Shown here: piece after piece, positions 8,141-17,236 of the stretch | Numbering within the stretch: position 1 is the stretch's first letter | How the letters are laid out: each line of letters begins with the position of its first letter | DNA from: Ensifer sp. Root278 | Lineage (GTDB): Bacteria; Pseudomonadota; Alphaproteobacteria; Rhizobiales; Rhizobiaceae | Assembly (NCBI RefSeq): GCF_001429285.1 | Contig: NZ_LMJJ01000034.1 | Span: forward strand, 187,159-251,158 | DNA length: 64,000 bases | Direction: 5' to 3' | Program-made: the position numbers and the translations under genes | Notes under the pieces: generated by a model | Database searches by the model: none | What the model saw: the letters and a program-made list of their open reading frames with translations, nothing else | What the model was told of the DNA's origin: nothing

Positions 8141-10276
8141 TCAGGCGAGGACGGCCAGAAGCAGCAGCGCCACGATGTTGGTGATCTTGATCGCAGGGTT
8201 CACCGCCGGACCGGCCGTATCCTTGTAGGGATCGCCCACCGTGTCACCGGTGACGGATGCCTTGTGCGCCTCCGAGCCCTTGAGATGACGCTCGCCGTTC
8301 TTGTCGACGAAGCCATCCTCGAAGCTCTTCTTGGCATTGTCCCAGGCGCCGCCGCCCGACGTCATCGAGATCGCCACGAACAGGCCGTTGACGATGACAC
8401 CGAGAAGCGATGCGCCGAGTGCTGCGAAGGCCGAGGCCTTCGAGCCCGACAGAAGCAGCACGCCAAAGTAGACGACGATAGGTGCGAGCACCGGCAACAG
8501 CGAGGGAACGACCATTTCACGGATCGCCGCCTTCGTCAGAAGGTCGACGGCGCGACCATAGTCCGGCCGCTCCGTGCCTTCCATGATGCCGGGTTTTTCG
8601 CGGAACTGTCGACGAACCTCCTCAACGATGGATCCGGCCGCACGGCCGACCGCCGTCATCGCGATACCGCCGAAGAGGTAGGGGATGAGACCGCCGAAGA
8701 TCAGGCCTGCCACAACGTAGGGGTTGGAGAGATCGAAGGAGATCTGGCCCACATCGGCAAAGTACGGGTACTTGTCACCATTCGCCGCAAAGTAGCGGAG
8801 GTCGTTCGAATAGGCCGCGAAGAGCACCAGCGCGCCGAGACCGGCCGAACCGATCGCATAGCCCTTGGTGACGGCCTTTGTGGTGTTGCCGACCGCGTCG
8901 AGCGCATCGGTGGATTTGCGCACTTCCGGCGGCAGATGCGACATTTCCGCGATGCCGCCGGCATTATCCGTCACCGGACCGAAGGCATCGAGTGCCACAA
9001 TCATGCCGGCAAGACCGAGCATGGCGGTGACGGCGATGCCGGTCCCGAAGAGGCCGGCGAGTTGGTAGGTGAAGATGATGCCGCCAACGATGACGATCGC
9101 CGGCAGGGCCGTCGATTCCAGCGAGACGGCAAGCCCCTGGATCACGTTGGTGCCATGGCCGGTGACCGAAGCCTGGGCGATCGAGTTCACCGGCCGTTTG
9201 TTGGTGCCGGTATAATATTCCGTGATCACCACGATCAGGGCCGTCACGATCAGGCCGAGAATGCCGCAGAAAAACAGATTCCAGCCGGTGATGTCCTTGC
9301 CGTCAACCGTACCAATGGTGCCCCATCCGATCGTGAAGGACGTGGCTGCGCCGAGACCGAGGATCGACAACACGCCGGTGACGATCAGGCCCCTGTAGAG
9401 AGCGCCCATGATCGAGTTGTTGGTACCGAGCTTGACGAAGAAGGTGCCGATGATCGACGTGATGATGCAGGCTGCGCAGATGGCCAGCGGATAGACCATG
9501 ACCGTCGCGAGCACCGGCGTGCCGGCGAAGAAGATCGCCGCCAGCACCATGGTCGCGACGACCGAGACGGCGTAGGTCTCGAACAGGTCGGCCGCCATGC
9601 CGGCGCAATCGCCGACATTGTCGCCGACGTTATCGGCAATCGTTGCCGGATTGCGCGGATCGTCTTCCGGAATGCCGGCCTCCACCTTGCCGACGAGGTC
9701 CCCACCAACGTCGGCGCCCTTGGTGAAGATGCCCCCGCCGAGACGGGCGAAGATGGAGATCAGAGAAGCGCCGAAACCGAGCGCGACCAGCGCGTCGATG
9801 ACTTCGCGCGAGGCGGGCTCATGCCCGAGGCCGGCCGTGAGGACGACGTAGTAGACGGAGACGCCGAGAAGCGCCAGGCCCGCTACGAGAAGGCCGGTAA
9901 TCGCGCCTGACTTGAAAGCGATGTCGAGGCCGGAGGCAAGGCTGACGGAAGCCGCCTGGGCAGTACGGACGTTTGCCCGAACAGAAACATGCATGCCGAT
10001 GAAGCCCGCAGCGCCCGAAAGGATCGCACCGACCAGAAAGCCGAAAGCGGCGGCGGGAGAAAGAAGAACCCAAGCGGCGATGAAAACGACAACACCGACG
10101 ATGGCAATGGTCTTGTACTGACGCGTGAGATAGGCCTGCGCCCCTTCACGAATGTAGCCTGCGATTTCTTGCATGCGGGCGTTCCCCTGGTCGGCGGCCA
10201 TCACCGACTGTGTTGCCCAGATGGCATAAACCACCGCGAGCAACCCGCATGCGATAACGCCCAACAAAATGGTCAT
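8141..10276 (-). CDS. hppA: Membrane-bound proton-translocating pyrophosphatase
   Basis: A 711-residue integral membrane enzyme that couples pyrophosphate hydrolysis to proton export across the cytoplasmic membrane. About 16 hydrophobic helices are visible. The pyrophosphate site appears as [20 protein letters not shown] and [18 protein letters not shown], with a second acidic cluster near [18 protein letters not shown]. The segment [10 protein letters not shown] carries Lys where potassium-dependent enzymes have Ala, the signature of the potassium-independent subclass. It is convergent with bamE and shares that gene's terminator. Confidence 0.96.
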   Translation of the reverse strand: MTILLGVIACGLLAVVYAIWATQSVMAADQGNARMQEIAGYIREGAQAYLTRQYKTIAIVGVVVFIAAWVLLSPAAAFGFLVGAILSGAAGFIGMHVSVRANVRTAQAASVSLASGLDIAFKSGAITGLLVAGLALLGVSVYYVVLTAGLGHEPASREVIDALVALGFGASLISIFARLGGGIFTKGADVGGDLVGKVEAGIPEDDPRNPATIADNVGDNVGDCAGMAADLFETYAVSVVATMVLAAIFFAGTPVLATVMVYPLAICAACIITSIIGTFFVKLGTNNSIMGALYRGLIVTGVLSILGLGAATSFTIGWGTIGTVDGKDITGWNLFFCGILGLIVTALIVVITEYYTGTNKRPVNSIAQASVTGHGTNVIQGLAVSLESTALPAIVIVGGIIFTYQLAGLFGTGIAVTAMLGLAGMIVALDAFGPVTDNAGGIAEMSHLPPEVRKSTDALDAVGNTTKAVTKGYAIGSAGLGALVLFAAYSNDLRYFAANGDKYPYFADVGQISFDLSNPYVVAGLIFGGLIPYLFGGIAMTAVGRAAGSIVEEVRRQFREKPGIMEGTERPDYGRAVDLLTKAAIREMVVPSLLPVLAPIVVYFGVLLLSGSKASAFAALGASLLGVIVNGLFVAISMTSGGGAWDNAKKSFEDGFVDKNGERHLKGSEAHKASVTGDTVGDPYKDTAGPAVNPAIKITNIVALLLLAVLA

Positions 10277-10472
10277 TTCGCATTACCCTCCGTTACAACC
10301 CGCGGACTCACTCCCGGCCACGGGCCCCTCAAAACCGCGAATCACGCGCCACCTCCTCAAGCAGCACCCCCCACGGCGCGGCCAGAGTGCGGTTGCAACG
10401 GGAGATCGTCAAGCCCCGGAAAACGCCAGTGAGAAGGCGCTCCGGCCGCTTTGAGGTGTCAGGAGAATGGAG

Positions 10473-11702
10473 TTAGGCGGCAGCGTTCCGCGGTGTGCGC
10501 TTCAGGAGCAGCAGAAGTACCAAGCAGACGATGGTGACCGGCCACACGACCGCGTTCAGCATGTCCCATCCATAGGCTGACAGCACTTTGCCTGAGGCAA
10601 AGGACGACAGCGCCACGGTGGTGAAGAGGATGATGTCGTGGAAGGCCTGGACCTTGTCGGCCTCCTGCGGACGGTAACTGCTGGCGACGATCGCCGTCGA
10701 GCCGATGAAGCCGAAATTCCAGCCGAGGCCGAGCAGCACCAGCGCACCCCAGAAGTTCCAGAGTTCGATGCCCATATGCGCCACAGTCGCACAGGCCATC
10801 AGGAGAAGCAGGCCGCAGCCGACGATACGCTCGGCGCCGAAGCGGCTGATCAGCCAGCCGGTGAAGAAGCTCGGGGCGAACATCGCCAGCACATGCCACT
10901 GGATGCCGAGCGTCGCGAGCTCGGTCGAAAACCCGCAGCCCACCACCATCTCGACGGGAGCACCGGTCATCATGAAGGTCATCAGTGCATAGCTGGAGAT
11001 GCCGCAGACCATGCCGGTGGCGAAGCGCTGGCTGCGTACGATCGCGCCGAGAGGACGCACGGCCTCATGGTGGTGATCTTTGACCATCGCACCCGGTTCG
11101 GGCAACCGCAGGGGTGCGAAGAAGAACGCCGCGAGCAGGCAGATCGGCAGCAGCACGACGAAAGCGCCGGCAAAGGCGACGGGCGCAAACAGGTCTCCGG
11201 CAAAGATGACGATCTGCGGGCCGAGCACGGCCGAAACGATACCGCCGCCAAGGATCAGCGAGATCGCCTTGGGTTTGTAGAACGACGGGGAAGCATCGGC
11301 GGCGGCGAAACGCAGCTTTTGGGTGAAGCCGTTCGACGAGCCGAGCATCGCGAGAGCAAAGGCGAAGAGCCAGAAGCTTTCGCGGAACAGCGCGACGGCG
11401 GCGAGCGCCGCGCCTGCGGCAGCGATCCCGGTCCCGGTCATGAAGGCAAACCGGCGGCCGATCAGGCGCGAGAGCATCGCGACCAGCACGACCCCAAGCG
11501 CCATGCCGACGTTGAAGGCGGTCAGAGGTGCTGTTGCCAGCGACTTGTCTTCCGCGAGCAACTGGTAGCCGGCGACACCGCCGATGGAGAAGCAGATCGG
11601 TCCGACGACGCCGAGGATGGCCTGCGCGGCAGTCAGATGGAAAACGTTGCGGCGCGCTTCGCGAAGGGTGGCCCCCATGTCATCCGCAGCAACCGCAACC
11701 AT
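10473..11702 (-). CDS. Major facilitator superfamily transporter
   Basis: A 409-residue membrane protein with about twelve hydrophobic helices, a loop between helices 2 and 3 reading SRLIGRRFAFMTG, and a long cytoplasmic loop (residues 200-225) holding a DHHHEA histidine cluster between the two halves. That fits an MFS transporter; substrate unknown. It starts five bases after the nusB stop and is almost certainly in the ribH-nusB operon. The His-rich central loop could bind metal, but this is speculation. Confidence 0.85.
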   Translation of the reverse strand: MVAVAADDMGATLREARRNVFHLTAAQAILGVVGPICFSIGGVAGYQLLAEDKSLATAPLTAFNVGMALGVVLVAMLSRLIGRRFAFMTGTGIAAAGAALAAVALFRESFWLFAFALAMLGSSNGFTQKLRFAAADASPSFYKPKAISLILGGGIVSAVLGPQIVIFAGDLFAPVAFAGAFVVLLPICLLAAFFFAPLRLPEPGAMVKDHHHEAVRPLGAIVRSQRFATGMVCGISSYALMTFMMTGAPVEMVVGCGFSTELATLGIQWHVLAMFAPSFFTGWLISRFGAERIVGCGLLLLMACATVAHMGIELWNFWGALVLLGLGWNFGFIGSTAIVASSYRPQEADKVQAFHDIILFTTVALSSFASGKVLSAYGWDMLNAVVWPVTIVCLVLLLLLKRTPRNAAA

Positions 11703-11707
11703 AAACT

Positions 11708-12190
11708 CTACTTCCTGAACTCGCTACGAACCTGCTTGGCAATACGATCGAGAACGGCATTGACCAGCTTCGGCTCGTCATCCTCGAAGAAGGCCTTGGC
11801 GATCTCGACATACTCGGCGACGATTACCGGAACCGGCACGTCCTTGCGTTCCAGCATTTCGAAGGTGCCGGCACGCAGGATGGCGCGCACGGTAGAATCG
11901 AGCCGCGACAGTGCCCAGTCGTCCTGAAGCGCCGAACCGATCAACGGATCGAGCTTGCGCTGGTCGCGCACGACGCCGGCGACGATCGAGCGGAACCAGG
12001 AGGCGTCAGCCTTCAGATAGGTGTCGCCGTCGACGTCCTGGCCGAGGCGATGGGCTTCGTACTCGGCAACCACTTCGAGCACGCCGGTGCCGCCAATGTC
12101 CATCTGATAGAGCGCCTGCACCGCGGCAAGGCGCGCGGCGCCGCGCTGGTTGACCTGCTTCAGCGGCTGATCCGAGGGTGTCTTCGTCAC
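11708..12190 (-). CDS. nusB: Transcription antitermination factor NusB
   Basis: A 160-residue all-helical protein that binds boxA RNA with NusE in rRNA antitermination. The family pattern is visible in [18 protein letters not shown], in the central [26 protein letters not shown] and in [28 protein letters not shown]. The start is GTG and overlaps the ribH stop in a GTGA arrangement, which supports coupled translation. Confidence 0.95.
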   Translation of the reverse strand: MTKTPSDQPLKQVNQRGAARLAAVQALYQMDIGGTGVLEVVAEYEAHRLGQDVDGDTYLKADASWFRSIVAGVVRDQRKLDPLIGSALQDDWALSRLDSTVRAILRAGTFEMLERKDVPVPVIVAEYVEIAKAFFEDDEPKLVNAVLDRIAKQVRSEFRK

Positions 12191-12648
12191 TTTTCCGTGC
12201 CCAGTTTCTTCTTCAATTCAATCATGGTGAGCGCCGCACGCGCAGCAAAGCCACCCTTGTCACCTTCCGACCGGCGGGCGCGTGCCCAGGCCTGGTCGTC
12301 ATTCTCGACCGTCAGGATGCCGTTGCCAATGGCGAGGCTTTCGCTCACGGCGAGATCCATGATGGCCCGCGAAGATTCGTTCGCGACGATATCGAAATGA
12401 TAGGTCTCGCCGCGAATGACCATGCCGAGCGCGACGAAGCCGTCATATTCCGTACCGCCTTCGTCAGCACCGTCGAGTGCCATGGCGATCGCCGGCGGGA
12501 TTTCGAGCGCGCCCGGGACCGTTACGATATCATAGGTGGCCCCGGCTGCGTCCAGCGCATGTTTGGCGCCGTCGAGCAATGCATCGGCCATATCGTCATA
12601 GAAACGCGCTTCCACAATCAGAATGTGGGCTGCCGTGGTCTCTGCCAT
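12187..12648 (-). CDS. ribH: 6,7-dimethyl-8-ribityllumazine synthase
   Basis: A 153-residue enzyme that condenses the ribityl-aminouracil with 3,4-dihydroxybutanone phosphate, the penultimate step in riboflavin synthesis. Motifs are [33 protein letters not shown] and [20 protein letters not shown] with the active-site His in the last. A slightly short N-terminus is normal for rhizobia. It leads an operon with nusB and the MFS gene. No FMN riboswitch was recognised upstream. Confidence 0.95.
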   Translation of the reverse strand: MAETTAAHILIVEARFYDDMADALLDGAKHALDAAGATYDIVTVPGALEIPPAIAMALDGADEGGTEYDGFVALGMVIRGETYHFDIVANESSRAIMDLAVSESLAIGNGILTVENDDQAWARARRSEGDKGGFAARAALTMIELKKKLGTEK

Positions 12649-12896
12649 GGATCACCTGTCTTTGAGAGTTCGTCGCCGGTTGCGACCGGCAGGCGGCGGT
12701 CAAACCATGCCCGGCGCCGAATGGCAAGCAAATTCCGCCGCAAACGGCCTTTTGCTGCGCCGAACAGCGGCAGAATACCAAGCCCGAAGGGCTATCCTTG
12801 CCGTTCGGGCTTCGAACACAATCGCATGGTTGCTTGCGGTTTGCCACGCGGAACAGCAAGTTCAGGTACCAGGCAGGAATTGAACGAGGCATCCGC

Positions 12897-13046
12897 ATGC
12901 TTGAGACCCCATCAACGATCCGCCTCCCCCGTGCCCCTCGAGCGGTCGTCTTCGATATGGATGGGCTCGCACCGGATTTCGGCTACGAGATGCCCGCCTC
13001 GCTCTACTCGACACAGCGCGCTCCGCCGCCGCATTTACCGTCATAG
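12897..13046 (+). pseudogene. N-terminal remnant of a HAD-family phosphatase
   Basis: The frame starts LETPSTIRLPRAPRAVVFDM and continues DGLAPDFGYE before a stop at 13044-13046, 49 residues in all. AVVFDMDG is motif I of the haloacid dehalogenase superfamily, with both catalytic aspartates intact, but a functional enzyme needs about 200 residues and the later motifs are missing. After motif I the sequence no longer looks like a phosphatase. A GAGG site precedes the ATG. The rest of the 537-base gap between ribH and the cupin gene holds only an inverted repeat, AAGCCCGAA at 12781-12789 with TTCGGGCTT at 12805-12813. Confidence 0.65.
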
Positions 13047-13185
13047 GATTGCAAAATCGAGGCATAAGCAACGTAACGTTTATCAATTTCGACGCTTGTC
13101 GGTTGACGTTCCCTCGATCGCGCGACACGGATAGGAACGGACCGTGGATGCTTCTTGCGAAATGCACGGCGTCAGGGAGATAGAC

Positions 13186-13686
13186 ATGACGGAAACGCGA
13201 AAACCGATCGTCAATCCGAAGACCCTCAACCTCGACCATTGGACGAAAGGCGAAGGGTTCGAATCGAGCGACGCTTCCTTCGGCGCGTTGCTGGGCCTTA
13301 AGGATCTCGGCATCGGCTACGGCGAAGTGCCGCCGGGCAAGTCCGGCTGCCCGTTCCACAATCACCACGTCGAGGAGGAGCTTTTCATCATCCTCGAAGG
13401 CGAAGGCACGTATCGCTTCGGCAACGAGCGCCATGCGGTTGGGCCGGGCGACATTCTTGGCGCGCCTGCAGGCGGGCCGGAAACGGCGCATCACCTGATC
13501 AACACTGGCAGCGTGGCGCTCAAATACTTGTCTATTTCGACCATGGCGGCCACCGAGATCTGCGAGTACCCGGACTCGGGCAAGTTCCTCGCCAAGACGC
13601 GCAGTGCTGATGGCCAGAGGCGATTCCGCTTCATCGGCAGACCGGAAGACACTGTCGACTATTGGGACGGCGAGCCGGGCGCCTGA
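13186..13686 (+). CDS. Cupin domain protein
   Basis: A 166-residue single-domain cupin. The first motif is seen as CPFHNHHVEEELFIILEGEG, giving two histidines and a glutamate for metal binding, and the second as the region around PGDILGAPAGGPETAHHLIN. The ATG at 13186 has GGGAG about seven bases upstream. The C-terminal part (KYPDSGK-like, then RFRFIGRPEDTVDYWDGE) matches a family of uncharacterised cupins often annotated as sugar- or auxin-binding-like. Substrate unknown. The GNAT gene follows 24 bases later on the same strand. Confidence 0.82.
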   Translation: MTETRKPIVNPKTLNLDHWTKGEGFESSDASFGALLGLKDLGIGYGEVPPGKSGCPFHNHHVEEELFIILEGEGTYRFGNERHAVGPGDILGAPAGGPETAHHLINTGSVALKYLSISTMAATEICEYPDSGKFLAKTRSADGQRRFRFIGRPEDTVDYWDGEPGA

Positions 13687-13710
13687 GTTCACCACAGCAT
13701 AGGATCGAAC

Positions 13711-14277
13711 ATGCATAGCGTGCCTATCATCGAGACAGACCGCCTCATCCTGCGCCCCTATCGCCGTGACGACTTTCCCTCCTACGCAGCGCTGTTCGGC
13801 GATGCCGAGGTGATCCGCTATGTCGGTGGGGTTCCTTTTACGCGTGAACAATCCTGGACGCGGTTCCTGCGCCAGGTGGGCATGTGGCACTATTTCGGCT
13901 TTGGCTTCTTTGCCATTCAGGATCGGGAAACGGGAGCATTCCTCGGCGAAGCCGGGTTTCACGATGTACATCGCGCCATCACGCCCTCGCTTGAAGGCAC
14001 GATGGAGACCGGATGGGCGCTTTCACCAAAGGCCCATGGCCAGGGGCTTGCGACAGAAGCGGTCAGTGCGGCGCTGAAATGGGCCGATCACCAGTTCCCC
14101 ACGCTCCGCAAAACCTGCATCATCGATGTCGGCAACCGTGCCTCAATCCGGGTTGCGGAGAAGCATGGCTTCAAGGAATTCTGGCGGACGACCTATCATG
14201 GCAACCACGTGATCATGTTCGAGCGCCATCAGAAGGCAACGACGACGCACAAGTTGCGTGCGCACGCCGAAACATGA
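13711..14277 (+). CDS. GNAT family N-acetyltransferase
   Basis: A 188-residue protein of the RimJ/RimL-like branch of the GNAT superfamily. It begins with the typical IETDRLILRPYRRDDFPSYA, has the acetyl-CoA pyrophosphate loop in KAHGQGLATEAVSAALKWA, and ends the fold with NRASIRVAEKHGFKEF. It probably acetylates an amine on a small molecule or a protein N-terminus; the acceptor cannot be inferred. The C-terminal 20 residues are Thr/His-rich and not part of the domain. It is likely co-transcribed with the cupin gene. Confidence 0.88.
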   Translation: MHSVPIIETDRLILRPYRRDDFPSYAALFGDAEVIRYVGGVPFTREQSWTRFLRQVGMWHYFGFGFFAIQDRETGAFLGEAGFHDVHRAITPSLEGTMETGWALSPKAHGQGLATEAVSAALKWADHQFPTLRKTCIIDVGNRASIRVAEKHGFKEFWRTTYHGNHVIMFERHQKATTTHKLRAHAET

Positions 14278-14561
14278 ACAATTTTTAATTGTTTTCCAGA
14301 CCTTTACGCCGCGGAAACGGCCAGATTCCGGGCCAGCTTTCTAGGCGTTGGCACGACGCGCCCCCGCCCCAAGCCGAGGAAACGCCGCCCCAATCAGTCG
14401 AAACCGTCCAGCACGTCTCAATGCGGGTGACCCAACCCGCAATCGACCTCTGCTGGCCGCTGCGGCACGAGATGGTGACCGGTCTCCAAGGCCCACAAGG
14501 GTCACCCGTTCGGGTCGGCGCCCGGCGGTCGCGATGTCGCAAGCAACCAAGGAGCATGACC

Positions 14562-14912
14562 ATGAACCGCATAGCCAAGCTTTCCGTCATCGCTGCTCTC
14601 TCCGCCCTTTCCTTCGGCGGCATCTCCTACGCGGCAGGCGCTGCGATGAACTGGCCGGCGCATATCGACCAGACAGTACGCCACTTCAAGGGCAACCACT
14701 TCAACATCGTTGACGTCGATACGCTCAAGGAAACGAGCCAGACACGGACCTGGATCAACGAAGCGACGCCGAAGCAAATCTCGGCCTTGCACGCTGCGGT
14801 CCACGCCAACAAGCCGCTCGCGGCCAAGCTGAAGGGCCCGAACGTCGAGATGAACAACATCGCCGGCGCTGAACAGGCGGCCGATGGCAGCCTGATCTTC
14901 TATCTGCGCTGA
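14562..14912 (+). CDS. Exported protein of unknown function
   Basis: A 116-residue protein with a Sec signal peptide: a basic start NRIAKLS, hydrophobic core and likely cleavage after SYA. The mature part reads MNWPAHIDQTVRHFKGNHFN and so on, with no cysteines and no recognised domain. The second of two nearby ATGs is chosen because AAGGAG lies seven bases before it. It is followed by a terminator, so it forms its own unit, convergent with ribE. Similar small periplasmic proteins occur in rhizobia. Confidence 0.75.
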   Translation: MNRIAKLSVIAALSALSFGGISYAAGAAMNWPAHIDQTVRHFKGNHFNIVDVDTLKETSQTRTWINEATPKQISALHAAVHANKPLAAKLKGPNVEMNNIAGAEQAADGSLIFYLR

Positions 14913-14937
14913 GCCGCAACCGCCCTCTCAAAACGCC

Positions 14938-14970
14938 ACCGCCCCCAATCGGGGCCGGTTTGCTTTTTTT
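14938..14970 (+). terminator. Rho-independent terminator after the small exported protein
   Basis: ACCGCCCCC and GGGGCCGGT form a stem with a single bulge around a short AATC loop, followed by TTTGC and seven T residues. It lies between two convergent genes and terminates the plus-strand one. Confidence 0.8.
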
Positions 14971-15003
14971 GAGACATATTCGGCAAAGAATCTCAGACTT
15001 CGC

Positions 15004-15624
15004 TCATGCCGGTTTGGGTGCCGGGAACTCGGCCAGGCGCGCCGCGTAACGGGCCATGGTGTCGACTTCAAAGTTGACGAAATCACCCGCCTTGCGTTCG
15101 CCCCAGGTGGTGACCTCCAGCGAATGGCGGATCAAGAGCACGTCGAATTCGACGCCATCGACCTTGTTGACCGTCAGCGACGTACCGTCGAGCGCGACAG
15201 AGCCCTTGGGAGCCACGAACTTTGCCAGATGCTCAGGTGCCCGCAGGCGAAAGCGCACCGCGTCGCCCTCCGACTCCACCGAGAGGATTTCCGCCTTGTC
15301 ATCGATATGACCGGAGACCAGGTGGCCGCCGAGCTCGTCGCCAATCTTCAGTGACCGCTCGAGGTTGATCCGCGTGCCCTTTGTCCAGCCCGCAATCGTC
15401 GTCAGCCGCAGCGCTTCTTCCCAGGCCTCGACCTCGAACCAGCGCTCGTTGCTGCCGGCTTCAGGCAGGGCGGTCACCGTCAGACACACACCGGAATGGG
15501 CGATGGAGGCGCCCATGTCGATGGTCCTCGGATCATAGCTCGTGGCAACACGCAGCTTGATGCCTTCCTTGAGCGGGGTGACGGCATCGACGGTGCCGAT
15601 GTCGGTAACAATGCCTGTGAACAT
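15004..15624 (-). CDS. ribE: Riboflavin synthase alpha subunit
   Basis: A 206-residue enzyme that dismutates two lumazine molecules into riboflavin. Two lumazine-binding barrels are visible: FTGIVTDIGTV starts the first and LVSGHIDDKAEI the second, and VCLTV and GTSLTVN are the paired binding segments. Its ATG overlaps the ribD stop by one base, showing translational coupling. Some rhizobial annotations call this gene ribC. Confidence 0.96.
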   Translation of the reverse strand: MFTGIVTDIGTVDAVTPLKEGIKLRVATSYDPRTIDMGASIAHSGVCLTVTALPEAGSNERWFEVEAWEEALRLTTIAGWTKGTRINLERSLKIGDELGGHLVSGHIDDKAEILSVESEGDAVRFRLRAPEHLAKFVAPKGSVALDGTSLTVNKVDGVEFDVLLIRHSLEVTTWGERKAGDFVNFEVDTMARYAARLAEFPAPKPA

Positions 15625-16733
15625 CAGTTTTCTCTTTCGTATTCCTCGAACAGATCCTCTCCGTAGCGCGCTTCGGCGACACGCGTGAAGCCGGTCGGCA
15701 CGGACTTACGGTCAAATGGGGATGCAATGCCGTTTTCGCCAATCGTCCCAGGCCCGGTGTAAAGCTGAATACGGTCGACGAGGGCCGCATCGAGAAAGGC
15801 GCGCGCCGCGACCGCTCCACCTTCGACCATCAGCGAGGAGATGCCGCGCGAGGCGAGGGCCGTCAGAAGGTCCGCAATCGAACCGGCTTCGAGCACCTCA
15901 ACGCCGGCGGCCTCCAGGGCCGCCTTGCGTGCGGCCCGGCCGTCATCGACATCCGCGTCCGGACCGCCGGATCCGTCACTGGAGACCACGATCACCGGAA
16001 CATCCCGCGCCGTTCGCACCAGTTTCGAGGAAAGCGGCAGGTCGAGCCGGCGGTCGAGGACGATGCGCAGCGGCGAGCGATTTTCGAGCCCGGGTAGCCG
16101 CACGGTCAATTCCGGGTCGTCGGCCGTCGCCGTGCCGATCCCGACGAGGATCGCGTCCGTCTCGGCTCTCAGCATTTGCACCTGCCCGCGGGAGATGGGA
16201 TTGGTGATGCGGACCTGCCCTGCCCCCTTACGGCCGATCATGCCGTCGGCGGAAACAGCAAGCTTGAGAATCACATAGGGCCGCCGGCTTACCTGGCGCA
16301 TGAGATAGGCTTCGAGTGCGTGCTGCCCCTCTTCAGCGAGAACGCCGATATCGACGATGATGCCGGCATCGCGCAGGCGCACGACGCCGCGCCCGGCGAC
16401 ACGCTCATCCGGATCGAGGATCGAGATCACCACGCGGGCAACGCCGGATGCGACAAGGGCGTCGGCGCAAGGCGGCGTCTTGCCGTGATGCGAGCAGGGC
16501 TCCAGCGTCACATAGGCGGTCGCGCCCCTCGCCGTCTCTCCGGCCTCTGCCAGCGCCTGGTTTTCCGCATGCGGACGACCGCTTCGCGCCGTCACGGCGC
16601 GGCCGACGATGACGCCTTCCTTGACGATCAGGCAGGCGACGGAGGGATTGGTGGAAGTCTGTCCGAGATGATGGCGGGCCAGCCTCAGCGCCGCGGCCAT
16701 GAACCTCTCGTCTTCACGGGTGGGTCCTGCCAT
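15624..16733 (-). CDS. ribD: Bifunctional riboflavin deaminase/reductase RibD
   Basis: A 369-residue two-domain enzyme. Residues 8-125 are the deaminase with the zinc site His55-Ala-Glu57, Cys80 and Cys89 (in LEPCSHHGKTPPC). Residues 150-369 are the NADPH-dependent reductase, starting RPYVILKLAVSADGMIG and including GISSLMVEGGA. The ATG at 16733 begins at the conserved region. The gene lies 19 bases downstream of nrdR and overlaps ribE. Confidence 0.95.
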   Translation of the reverse strand: MAGPTREDERFMAAALRLARHHLGQTSTNPSVACLIVKEGVIVGRAVTARSGRPHAENQALAEAGETARGATAYVTLEPCSHHGKTPPCADALVASGVARVVISILDPDERVAGRGVVRLRDAGIIVDIGVLAEEGQHALEAYLMRQVSRRPYVILKLAVSADGMIGRKGAGQVRITNPISRGQVQMLRAETDAILVGIGTATADDPELTVRLPGLENRSPLRIVLDRRLDLPLSSKLVRTARDVPVIVVSSDGSGGPDADVDDGRAARKAALEAAGVEVLEAGSIADLLTALASRGISSLMVEGGAVAARAFLDAALVDRIQLYTGPGTIGENGIASPFDRKSVPTGFTRVAEARYGEDLFEEYEREN

Positions 16734-16752
16734 GGCTCTATCCAGCTTTCGC

Positions 16753-17226
16753 CTATTCGCCCGGATCGCGCGCGATCTTGGCGCTGATCTCGGTGATGAC
16801 CTTCTCGAAATCCTCGGCATGCGAGAAATCGCGATAGACCGAAGCGTAGCGCACGAAGGCAACGTCATCGAGGCTCTTCAGGGCCTCGAGCACCTGCAGG
16901 CCGATTTCCTCCGAGGGGATCTCGGTCTCGCCGGAGCTTTCGAGGCGCCGAACGATGCCGGAGACCGCCCGCTCGATGCGGTCGCGATCGACCGGGCGCT
17001 TCCTGAGCGCGATCTCGAACGACCGCAAAAGTTTATCCCGGTCGAAAGGAACCTTCCGACCGGTCTTCTTGATGATCATCAGTTCACGCAACTGCACCCG
17101 TTCGAAGGTCGTGAAACGACCTCCGCAATCCGGACAAATCCGGCGGCGGCGAATGGCGTTCCCGTCCTCTGCAGGACGGGAATCCTTCACCTGACTGTCT
17201 TCAGAACCGCAATAGGGGCAGCGCAT
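16753..17226 (-). CDS. nrdR: Transcriptional repressor NrdR
   Basis: A 157-residue regulator of ribonucleotide reductase genes. A zinc ribbon is formed by Cys3, Cys6, Cys31 and Cys34, and an ATP-cone domain follows from about residue 48 ([21 protein letters not shown], with VYRDF near the end). It senses ATP/dATP and represses nrd operons through NrdR boxes. It sits between glyA (10 bases) and ribD (19 bases), an arrangement common in alphaproteobacteria. Confidence 0.96.
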   Translation of the reverse strand: MRCPYCGSEDSQVKDSRPAEDGNAIRRRRICPDCGGRFTTFERVQLRELMIIKKTGRKVPFDRDKLLRSFEIALRKRPVDRDRIERAVSGIVRRLESSGETEIPSEEIGLQVLEALKSLDDVAFVRYASVYRDFSHAEDFEKVITEISAKIARDPGE

Positions 17227-17236
17227 GAGCGACCGA

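Noticed and set aside
8264-9910. 548-codon plus-strand frame within hppA
   Set aside because: Antisense to a highly conserved gene, rich in Asp, Arg and Glu with no motif or ribosome-binding site.
12649-12896. FMN riboswitch upstream of ribH
   Set aside because: The conserved RFN core sequences were not found on the minus strand; only a simple inverted repeat is present.
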